The position numbers were made by a program, and so were the translations under genes. The notes under the pieces were generated by a model that was given only the letters and a program-made list of their open reading frames with translations, did not search any database and was not told the origin of the DNA. From JAYPWI01 sp038135065 (GTDB lineage Bacteria > Actinomycetota > Acidimicrobiia > Acidimicrobiales > Poriferisodalaceae): a DNA stretch of 25,471 bases. The stretch spans positions 1 through 25,471 of the forward strand of contig JAYPWI010000042.1 in assembly GCA_038135065.1 (NCBI GenBank), given 5' to 3'. The first letter of the stretch is position 1, and every line of letters starts with the position of its first letter. Positions 19,598-25,471 of the stretch are shown here, piece after piece.

Positions 19598-22162
19598 ATG
19601 GCCCTCGAAGTGGTGACGTCCGCCGATGTGGCCGACGCGACGCGAGCAGGCGACGAGCGCCGCTTCGGCTCCACCATCGACGGGCTGGTGATGCTGGCCG
19701 ACCTGGGACTGGATGTTCCGCCGTGGTTCGCGGTGGCTGGCGGGGCCGATGCCGCTCCGGCCGAGTTGCGAGCGCGGCTCGACCGTGGCTTGCAGGAGTT
19801 GTCAGCGGCAACAGCCCGGACCTTCGACGCGGCCGCCGATCCGCTCCTGGTGTCGGTGCGGACGAGCTCGGCAGGACCCCTGCGCCACCCAGTGCCCGCC
19901 GTGCTGAACCTCGGGCCCGTCCCGCCACCGGGAGCGGCCGCTCATCGTGACCTCAGGGCGGCGTGCGCCATGATCCCCGCAGTCACCCGTGCCCTGTCGG
20001 CCGCTACCGCCGAGCAGGCAGGCCACTTCGAGGCGGTCGTGGGGAGGGCACTCGACCTGGGCGGGGTGGCCACCCTCGCCGCGCTGCCGTCCGATCTGTT
20101 GGGCTATGTCGTGCAGCGCTTTGTCGAGACGGCAGCCGAGCTGGGGGTCGACCTTCCCGCTGACCCAGTTGACCTCGTCGGCGCGGTGGTCGGGCAGACC
20201 GCGGCGGCTTTGGGTTCAGCTGGGGCCGGAGACGACGCCTGGGTCGTGGTGCAGGCCCAGGCCAACGGGCTCGGTACCGATGGTGGAACCGGTGTCGGTT
20301 GGTCCCGCGACCCCCACAGTGGTGAACCCTTGCCCGCTGTCCGCTTCCGAGCAGATGCGCAGGGCAACGACGTGCTGGGCGGCACCACACCGACCCAGGC
20401 CATGGCAGAGCTGATCGAGCAGATGCCCGGGGTGGCCACTGCCGTGACGGCCGCCCTCGGGGCGCTCGAGGACCGGCTGGGCGACATGGCCGCCGTGGAG
20501 TTCACCGTCGACGAGGGTCACCTCTGGTTCCTCCGAGCCGGAGTGGACCGGTCGCGCAGTGGCCCGGCGGCCCTGCGGGTGGCCCGCGACATGGCCCTCG
20601 ACCCCGCCCACCCCTTGACCCGGCAGCAGGCCCTGCTGCGCATCGAAGCGCGACACCTCGAGGAGGTGCTCCACCCCTCGTTCGATGGGGGCGAGCGGGT
20701 CGCCCTGGCCGTAGGCCTCGGAGCCTCGCCTGGTGCAGCGGTGGGGCCGGTGGTGTTCAGTGCCGAGGCGGCCATCGCTGCGAAGGATGCGGGAGCTCCC
20801 GCCATCCTGGTCAAGGAGGAGACTTCACCGGAGGACGTGCACGGGATGGCGGCCGCAGTCGGCATCCTCACTACCCGGGGCGGGCTGGCCAGTCATGCCG
20901 CCGTGGTCGCCCGAGGCTGGGGTCTGCCCGCCGTGTGCGGCGCCGAGGCCGTCGAACTGGGTCCGGGATGGTTCGCGGTCGGCGACCAACGGGTATCGGA
21001 GGGGGACGTGATCTCCATCGACGGCTCGTCTGGGGCCGTGGTGCTCGGTGCCCTCGAGGTCCGCAGCGTCGACCCTCCGCCCGAGTTCGACGAGGTGCTC
21101 GGATGGGCCGACGAAGTGCGGGGTGAGCGGCTGGGTGTCCGAGCCAATGCAGACACCGGTCCCGATGCGGCCACCGCCCGGCGTTTCGGGGCCGAGGGCA
21201 TCGGGCTGTGCCGCACCGAGCACATGTTCCTGGGTGAGGACCGCCTTCCCATCGTGCGGCAGATGATCCTGGCGGACACGCCTGCCCGGGAGAAGATGGC
21301 CATGAATCGTCTCCGGATGGCCCAGCGGGACGACTTCGTCGAGGTGCTGACCGCGATGGACGGTCTGCCCGTCACGGTTCGCCTGCTGGACCCACCCCTG
21401 CACGAGTTCCTTCCCGACCTCGACGAGCTGATCGCAGCCGAGGCCCGGGGTGACCTCGACGACGAGGGTCAGCGGCTGCTGGCCGCCGCCCTCCAGTGGC
21501 GGGAAACCAACCCCATGATCGGCACCCGGGGGGTGCGCCTGGGGTACCTCAAGCCCGGCTTGTACGCCATGCAGGTCACCGCCCTGGTGGAGGCTGTTGC
21601 AGAGCGCGTCGCAGCTGGGGGAGACCCACGGGTGGAGGTCATGATCCCCTTGACGGTCAGCGCCCCCGAACTGGCCGGGGCCCGGTCGTGGGTGACCGAT
21701 GTGTTGGATCAGACGGACCTCGGTGGGGTGGAGGTCCTGGTCGGCACCATGATCGAAACGCCGCGGGCGGCCATGCAGGCCGGTGCTCTGGCCGCCCACG
21801 CCGACTTCCTGAGCTTCGGCACCAATGACCTGACCCAGCTCACCTTCGGGTTCAGCCGTGACGACGTCGAGAGTCGGATCATGTCGCTGTACCTGGGCCA
21901 GGGTCTCCTCGAGGCCAATCCCTTCGAGCAGCTCGATCGGGACGGGGTGGGGGAGTTGGTGCAGGTGGCTGCGGCCCGGGGTCGCGCCGCCAAGGCGGAA
22001 CTGAAGCTCGGTGTGTGTGGCGAGCACGGGGGTGACCCGGTGAGCATCGAGTTCCTGCTGGGCGCCGGGGTCGACTACGTGTCCTGTTCGCCGTACCGGG
22101 TGCCCGTTGCCCGGATGGCGGCTGCCCAGGCCCTGGTCCGAGCCGATGTGGCCACGGAGTAG
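19598..22162 (+). CDS. Pyruvate phosphate dikinase-like PEP-utilising protein, altered ATP-grasp domain
   Basis: An 854-residue protein with the PPDK domain order. The N-terminal ATP-grasp region (about 1-330) keeps SVRTSS, VLNLG, GTGVGWSRDP and EFTVDEG. It lacks the usual KGxxLxEM lysine motif, the SMPGMMDT loop and the LQTR motif, reading FGSTIDGLVMLADLGL, GPLRHPVPA and LRAG instead. The central swivel domain has RGGLASHAAVVARG with the phosphohistidine at H433. The C-terminal TIM barrel keeps R539 (GLCRTEHMF), R595 (TVRLLDPPLHEFLP), E720 (VGTMIE), N743-D744 (FGTNDLTQ) and the catalytic C807 (GVCGEHGGDP). The PEP/pyruvate half therefore looks active, while ATP/phosphate chemistry is doubtful. 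The position between glyS and dnaG matches PPDK in other bacteria. ATG 19598 has a strong ribosome binding site. It could be a bona fide PPDK of a divergent clade. Confidence 0.88.
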   Translation: MALEVVTSADVADATRAGDERRFGSTIDGLVMLADLGLDVPPWFAVAGGADAAPAELRARLDRGLQELSAATARTFDAAADPLLVSVRTSSAGPLRHPVPAVLNLGPVPPPGAAAHRDLRAACAMIPAVTRALSAATAEQAGHFEAVVGRALDLGGVATLAALPSDLLGYVVQRFVETAAELGVDLPADPVDLVGAVVGQTAAALGSAGAGDDAWVVVQAQANGLGTDGGTGVGWSRDPHSGEPLPAVRFRADAQGNDVLGGTTPTQAMAELIEQMPGVATAVTAALGALEDRLGDMAAVEFTVDEGHLWFLRAGVDRSRSGPAALRVARDMALDPAHPLTRQQALLRIEARHLEEVLHPSFDGGERVALAVGLGASPGAAVGPVVFSAEAAIAAKDAGAPAILVKEETSPEDVHGMAAAVGILTTRGGLASHAAVVARGWGLPAVCGAEAVELGPGWFAVGDQRVSEGDVISIDGSSGAVVLGALEVRSVDPPPEFDEVLGWADEVRGERLGVRANADTGPDAATARRFGAEGIGLCRTEHMFLGEDRLPIVRQMILADTPAREKMAMNRLRMAQRDDFVEVLTAMDGLPVTVRLLDPPLHEFLPDLDELIAAEARGDLDDEGQRLLAAALQWRETNPMIGTRGVRLGYLKPGLYAMQVTALVEAVAERVAAGGDPRVEVMIPLTVSAPELAGARSWVTDVLDQTDLGGVEVLVGTMIETPRAAMQAGALAAHADFLSFGTNDLTQLTFGFSRDDVESRIMSLYLGQGLLEANPFEQLDRDGVGELVQVAAARGRAAKAELKLGVCGEHGGDPVSIEFLLGAGVDYVSCSPYRVPVARMAAAQALVRADVATE

Positions 22163-22226
22163 CAGGGTGGTCCACCTCGATGCGCTCCCTTGGGGAACTC
22201 GGGACCTCTCGACGGAGTCGACGGGC

Positions 22227-22232
22227 TAATTT
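22227..22232 (+). promoter_or_regulatory. Possible -10 box for dnaG-rpoD
   Basis: TAATTT stands 11 bases before the ATG at 22244 in an otherwise GC-rich stretch, giving a leader of only a few bases. No convincing ribosome binding site or -35 box is seen. Confidence 0.45.
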
Positions 22233-22243
22233 TCGGACCGGGT

Positions 22244-24106
22244 ATGGGAATCCACGACGACGACGTCCAGAGGGTCAAGGAAGAGACCGACATCACCGGC
22301 GTGATCAGCCAGTACGTGGCCCTGCGCAAGGTCGGGCGGCGGTTCGTGGGACTGTGCCCGTTCCACAACGAGAAGACGCCGTCGTTCAGCGTGAGTCCGG
22401 ACGACGGCTTCTACTACTGCTTCGGATGTCAGGAGAACGGCGACGCGATCAGCTTCGTGCGAGCAATGGAGCAACTCGACTTCGTCGGCGCGGTCGAGCG
22501 CTTGGCTGACAAGGCGGGCATCCCGCTCCGATACACCAACGAGGGGGACGGCCGACGGCGGCGTGAGCGAACCGAGTTGAGCGATCTCGTCGAGCGGGCC
22601 GCCGTCTTCTACCACCAGCGCCTGCTGGAATCGCCTGATGCCGGAAAGGCGCGGGCCTACCTACGAGGTCGCGGCTACGACCGCGAGACAGTGGAGCGGT
22701 TCAGGCTCGGCTATGCGCCGGCGGGGTGGGACGAGCTCAGCCGTTACCTGAAGGCGCCGATGGCCCAGCTGGCCGCTGCGGGGTTGGCGTTCGAGAACTC
22801 GCGCGGCCGCCCGACGGACTTTTTTCGGGACCGTCTGATGTTTCCCATCCACGACCCGAACGGATCGGCCATCGCCTTCGGTGGCCGCATGCTGCCCGAC
22901 GGGCAACAGCCGAAGTACAAGAACTCGGCGGCCAACGGCATCTACGACAAGAGCAAGGTGCTCTACGCCCTGAACTGGGCCAAGAAGTCGATCGTGGACG
23001 CTGGGCGGGTCGTGGTGTGCGAGGGCTACACCGACGTCATCGGCTGTCATCGGGCGGGGGTCACCCAGGCGGTGGCGACCTGTGGCACGGCGCTGACCGA
23101 CGACCACGTGAAGCTGATGACCAGGTTCGCGAACAAGCTGGTGTTGGCCTTCGACGCCGACGGGGCCGGTCGGGCGGCCGCCGACCGTTTCTACAGTTGG
23201 GAGCGCAGCCACGACATCGAGGTGTTCGTTGCCGACATGCCCGATGGGGCAGACCCCGGAGAACTGGCCGAGCGCGATCCGGAGGCCCTGCGTGCGGCGC
23301 TCGACGGCGCACGGCCTTTCCTGGACTACCGCATTCGGCGGGTGCTCGACGGGGCGCAGCTCGACCGTCCGGAGGGCCGAGCCCGGGCGGCCGAGTCGGC
23401 AGCCTCGGTGATCGCCGAGCACCCGAACGAACTGGTCCGTGATCAGTACCTGGTGGAGGTTGCTGGCACCTGTCGTGTCGACGTCAGCCAGATGCGGGCG
23501 TTGGTGGCCAACCCGCCTCGCCGAGCGGCCACGCCACGCGACGAGCCACCCCCTCCTGATCCCGATGATCCCTTCTACCGCGACCTGCAGGAGCCGATCG
23601 ACGACGAGGGCTACCCGGCACGGCCGCGGTCCATCGCCCCGCCGGTGGCTGAGGTCAACGTGCTCAGGGCGCTGGTGCAGCACCCGCAGGACGTGGCCCC
23701 GCTGATGGTGTCGGTCATGTTCACCCACCCCACGACCATCGCCGCATTCGATGTGGTGTCAGGCGGTGATGCAGCGGTGGACCCAGCTGCCGATTGGCGA
23801 AGTGGTTTGGATGGTCTCGACCCGGGGGTTGCCTCGCTGCTGAGGATGCTCACTGTGGAGGAGCTCGATGCTGATCCGGTGGAGCTCGTGTCGCGGGCCC
23901 TGGATCGGGTAGTAGCCCGGTGGCGAACCGAGATGTTGCACGACGCAGCAGGAGACCTCGAGCGTCTTCGTCAGTGGGGTCCGCTCGATCAGTGGCTTGC
24001 GCTGCGTCAGGAAGAGATGCATGTCGAGGTCACCCGTCCGGCCGCTGTCGTCGCCCTTGTCGAGTGGCTGCGCACCCATCCGTTCCCCGGCGAGGATGCG
24101 GCGTAG
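22244..24106 (+). CDS. dnaG: DNA primase DnaG
   Basis: A 620-residue bacterial primase. The N-terminal CHC2 zinc ribbon has C38, H41, C59 and C62 (CPFH then CFGC). The RNA polymerase domain includes FRDRLMFPIHDPNG and AFGGRML. The TOPRIM metal site has E260 (CEGYTDVIG) and D304-x-D306 (AFDADGAGR). The C-terminal part (about 430-620), expected to bind the DnaB helicase, is less conserved and starts with a Pro/Asp-rich linker. DnaG makes the RNA primers for lagging-strand synthesis. ATG 22244 is chosen because homologues begin close to IHDDDVQRVKEETDI; the upstream TTG at 22190 adds residues with no family similarity. The stop codon overlaps the rpoD start by one base. Confidence 0.96.
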   Translation: MGIHDDDVQRVKEETDITGVISQYVALRKVGRRFVGLCPFHNEKTPSFSVSPDDGFYYCFGCQENGDAISFVRAMEQLDFVGAVERLADKAGIPLRYTNEGDGRRRRERTELSDLVERAAVFYHQRLLESPDAGKARAYLRGRGYDRETVERFRLGYAPAGWDELSRYLKAPMAQLAAAGLAFENSRGRPTDFFRDRLMFPIHDPNGSAIAFGGRMLPDGQQPKYKNSAANGIYDKSKVLYALNWAKKSIVDAGRVVVCEGYTDVIGCHRAGVTQAVATCGTALTDDHVKLMTRFANKLVLAFDADGAGRAAADRFYSWERSHDIEVFVADMPDGADPGELAERDPEALRAALDGARPFLDYRIRRVLDGAQLDRPEGRARAAESAASVIAEHPNELVRDQYLVEVAGTCRVDVSQMRALVANPPRRAATPRDEPPPPDPDDPFYRDLQEPIDDEGYPARPRSIAPPVAEVNVLRALVQHPQDVAPLMVSVMFTHPTTIAAFDVVSGGDAAVDPAADWRSGLDGLDPGVASLLRMLTVEELDADPVELVSRALDRVVARWRTEMLHDAAGDLERLRQWGPLDQWLALRQEEMHVEVTRPAAVVALVEWLRTHPFPGEDAA

Positions 24107-25119
24107 TGGTCGAGCCTGCAACGGTGAGCGATCGCATGGCGGCGTCCCGTCGGCGTCGCCGGGCCAAGCGCACCGGGTCAGGCGGCGACCCCGACGCAGT
24201 GCGTCTCTATCTCCGTGACATCGGGTCGGTGGACCTGTTGTCTGCCGAGGAGGAGGTCGAGCTGGCGCTGCGGGTGCAGGATGGGCTGCGAGCCCAAAAA
24301 CAACTGGCCGAGCTCGATGCCCCGGACAGCTGCCCGATCGTGTCGGCCGAGCAACGGCGAGCGATTCGGCAGGCTGCGGCAGATGGTCAGATCGCCTTCG
24401 ATCATCTGACGAGCGCGAACCTCCGCCTGGTGGTGTCGATCGCCAAGCGGTACACCCGTCAGGGGACTGATCTGCTGGATCTCGTGCAGGACGGCAACTT
24501 CGGGTTGATGCGTGCGGTCGAGAAGTTCGATCCGACCCGAGGTTTCAAGTTCTCGACCTACGCCACCTGGTGGATCCGTCAGGCCATCTCGCGCTCGGCC
24601 GCCGAGCAGCCGCGCACCATTCGGCTGCCCGGCCACCTCGTCGATCAGGTGAACCGGATCGGTCGTGTGGAGCGGGAACTGGTCCAGGAACTGGGGCGGG
24701 AACCGACCCTGGCCGAGGTGGCCGCCGTCATGGACCTGCCGATCGGTCGGCTGAGAGAGCTCCGCGACATGGCTCGGGAGCCCGTATCACTCGACGCCAG
24801 CAGGAACGACGAGGACGAGACCACCCTGTCCGATCGGATCAGCGATGACGATGCCATGGCGCCAGCGGATGTTGCGGCCACCAAGATGTTGGTGGCCGAG
24901 GTCCGCAAGGTGCTCGGCGAGCTGAACGAACGCGAGCGGGAAGTGGTCCGGATGAGGTTCGGTCTGGAGGACGGTCCACCGAAGACCCTGGAGGAGGTCG
25001 GGCGGACGCTCGGGGTCACCCGGGAACGGATCCGCCAGATCGAGGCCAAGACGCTGGCCAAGCTGCGCCACCCGGATCGAAGCCGGAGCTTGCGGGACTT
25101 CCTCGACGCCGACGGGTGA
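24106..25119 (+). CDS. rpoD: RNA polymerase sigma-70 factor, primary (RpoD/SigA) type
   Basis: A 337-residue sigma factor without region 1.1. Region 1.2 is at about 30-65 (AVRLYLRDIGSVDLLSAEEE). Region 2 is at about 101-168, including NLRLVVSIAKRYTRQG, LVQDGNFGLMRAVEKFD and the -10-recognising helix FSTYATWWIRQAISRS. Region 3 is at about 172-245 and region 4 at about 262-325, with the helix-turn-helix LEEVGRTLGVTRERIRQIEAK. A basic N-terminal tail (RRRRRAKR at 15-22) precedes region 1.2. It directs core RNA polymerase to promoters. The dnaG-rpoD order supports the principal sigma, but the short N-terminus leaves room for a group 2 sigma. GTG 24106 overlaps the dnaG stop (TAGTG) and has GAGGA upstream; GTG 24124 and ATG 24136 are alternatives. 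Confidence 0.92.
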   Translation: MVEPATVSDRMAASRRRRRAKRTGSGGDPDAVRLYLRDIGSVDLLSAEEEVELALRVQDGLRAQKQLAELDAPDSCPIVSAEQRRAIRQAAADGQIAFDHLTSANLRLVVSIAKRYTRQGTDLLDLVQDGNFGLMRAVEKFDPTRGFKFSTYATWWIRQAISRSAAEQPRTIRLPGHLVDQVNRIGRVERELVQELGREPTLAEVAAVMDLPIGRLRELRDMAREPVSLDASRNDEDETTLSDRISDDDAMAPADVAATKMLVAEVRKVLGELNEREREVVRMRFGLEDGPPKTLEEVGRTLGVTRERIRQIEAKTLAKLRHPDRSRSLRDFLDADG

Positions 25120-25152
25120 GGCGGTAGGTAGGTCGCTTGTCAGGTGGTAGGG

Positions 25153-25225
25153 CTCCGGGGGTGGGGCTCGAACCCACGACAAACGGATTAACAGTCCGCT
25201 GCTCTGCCAACTGAGCTACCCCGGA
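25153..25225 (-). tRNA. tRNA-Asn (GTT)
   Basis: A complete 73-base tRNA on the minus strand. The acceptor arms TCCGGGG and CCCCGGA pair fully, the discriminator is G and there is no encoded CCA. The D arm is GCTC-AGTTGGCA-GAGC. The anticodon loop CTGTTAA gives anticodon GTT at plus-strand positions 25192-25190. The T arm has GTGGG and TTCGAGC. All four stems form. It lies convergent to and just downstream of rpoD. Confidence 0.96.
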
Positions 25226-25260
25226 AGGAGTCGACCCGCCGCAGCGGGTTGCGAAGGGTG

Positions 25261-25266
25261 AGGATA
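25261..25266 (-). promoter_or_regulatory. Possible -10 box for tRNA-Asn
   Basis: On the minus strand this reads TATCCT, about 35 bases before the mature tRNA 5' end. A weak TTCTTT (minus strand, 25290-25285) lies 18 bases upstream as a -35 candidate. Confidence 0.35.
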
Positions 25267-25339
25267 GCAACGGCCCGCCCTGGGAAAGAACCTCAGAGCG
25301 GGGTTCCCTGCGAACCCATAGCCCGGACCGGCCGTGCCG

Positions 25340-25345
25340 TAGTGT
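25340..25345 (+). promoter_or_regulatory. Possible -10 box for the CAT tRNA
   Basis: TAGTGT stands 10 bases before the mature tRNA 5' end at 25356, a usual distance for a tRNA promoter. Confidence 0.35.
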
Positions 25346-25355
25346 CGGGACCATC

Positions 25356-25428
25356 GGGCCGGTAGCTCAGTGGTCAGAGCAGGCGACTCATAATCGCTCG
25401 GTCGTGGGTTCGATTCCCACCCGACCCC
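25356..25428 (+). tRNA. tRNA with CAT anticodon, probably tRNA-Ile2 (AUA-reading)
   Basis: The cloverleaf is clear: D arm GCTC/GAGC, anticodon stem GGCGA/TCGCT with loop CTCATAA (anticodon CAT at 25389-25391), and T arm GTGGG/CCCAC with loop TTCGATT. The stretch from the D loop through the anticodon arm (GAGCAGGCGACTCATAATCG) is, from memory, nearly identical to E. coli tRNA-Ile2. The anticodon C of tRNA-Ile2 is modified to lysidine by TilS so that it reads AUA. Elongator tRNA-Met is the alternative. The acceptor stem GGGCCGG/CCGACCC has a C-A mismatch at pair 4-69, and the discriminator position reads C instead of A. Both oddities lie close to the end of the window and may be sequence errors. 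Confidence 0.85.
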
Positions 25429-25439
25429 CCCGGGCGTTG

Positions 25440-25465
25440 CCCCACCGGCCCCGCTTGTGGTGGGG
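25440..25465 (+). terminator. GC-rich hairpin after the tRNA
   Basis: CCCCACC (25440-25446) pairs with GGTGGGG (25459-25465) across a 12-base loop, a 7-bp stem. It could end the tRNA transcript. It merges into a run of ten G residues at the window end, so the sequence here may not be reliable. Confidence 0.3.
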
Positions 25466-25471
25466 GGGGGG

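Noticed and set aside
18207..19616. A 469-codon open frame on the plus strand opposite the HpaB-family gene
   Set aside because: It is antisense to a clear family protein, has low-complexity Gly/Val/His/Gln-rich composition and no domain. Long antisense frames are expected in GC-rich DNA.
20825..22027. A 400-codon minus-strand open frame inside the dikinase-like gene
   Set aside because: The composition is typical of a shadow frame (His, Gly, Gln, Leu rich), with no motif and no promoter or ribosome binding site.
22661..23728. A 355-codon minus-strand open frame inside dnaG
   Set aside because: It is antisense to conserved primase domains and shows no recognisable protein features.
25356..25428. 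Initiator tRNA-fMet for the CAT tRNA
   Set aside because: The anticodon stem lacks the three consecutive G-C pairs of initiator tRNAs and the D and variable regions fit Ile2 better.

Overview
This is a GC-rich, gene-dense bacterial chromosome segment, most likely from an actinobacterium and probably from the Acidimicrobiia. The lineage call is an inference from the high GC content, the DUF3039, MpaB-type and DPP-IV-type proteins, and the many start codons (ATG or GTG) that sit 6-8 bases behind a TANNNT -10 box with no ribosome binding site. That last pattern indicates leaderless transcripts. I see no CRISPR array, insertion sequence, integrase, phage gene or rRNA.

Layout. 1-2542 holds a partial MFS transporter (minus strand, cut by the window edge), a DUF3039 protein, an MpaB/DUF2236 oxygenase-like protein, a glutaredoxin and a PaaI-type thioesterase. 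2645-4750 is a dipeptidyl-peptidase-IV-like S9 serine peptidase. 4759-5325 (minus) is an unnamed protein that seems to contain two Sm-like beta segments. 5368-9123 is a tightly coupled operon, phoH-ybeY-corC-era, in which successive genes overlap by 4 bases. A zinc alcohol dehydrogenase follows (9137-10240), then a convergent DinG-type helicase (10301-12268, minus). uppS and recO lie at 12319-13763, followed by a small two-helix membrane protein (minus) that is divergent from glyS (14227-15579).

15586-19538 is an oxidative catabolism-like module: a Rieske oxygenase alpha subunit (minus), a seven-Asp-box beta-propeller protein (plus) and an HpaB-type flavin monooxygenase (minus). It is followed by a pyruvate phosphate dikinase-like protein (19598-22162), dnaG (22244-24106) and a primary-type sigma factor (24106-25119). 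The window closes with tRNA-Asn(GTT) on the minus strand and a CAT-anticodon tRNA on the plus strand. The CAT tRNA resembles the AUA-reading tRNA-Ile2 more than tRNA-Met. The last bases are a poly-G run that looks like a contig end.

How it fits together. The backbone era / uppS / recO / glyS / ppdK-like / dnaG / rpoD is a recognisable housekeeping neighbourhood for ribosome and RNA maturation, lipid carrier synthesis, recombination repair, glycine charging and replication/transcription initiation. Accessory genes are inserted between its parts: adh plus dinG after era, and the Rieske/propeller/HpaB block after glyS. The most interesting points are the dikinase-like protein, which keeps its histidine-swivel and PEP/pyruvate residues but has a strongly altered ATP-grasp domain and lacks the regulatory threonine; the back-to-back leaderless promoters of the glyS divergon; the unusual Rieske spacing beside a cytosolic Asp-box propeller; and the tandem Sm-like protein next to phoH.
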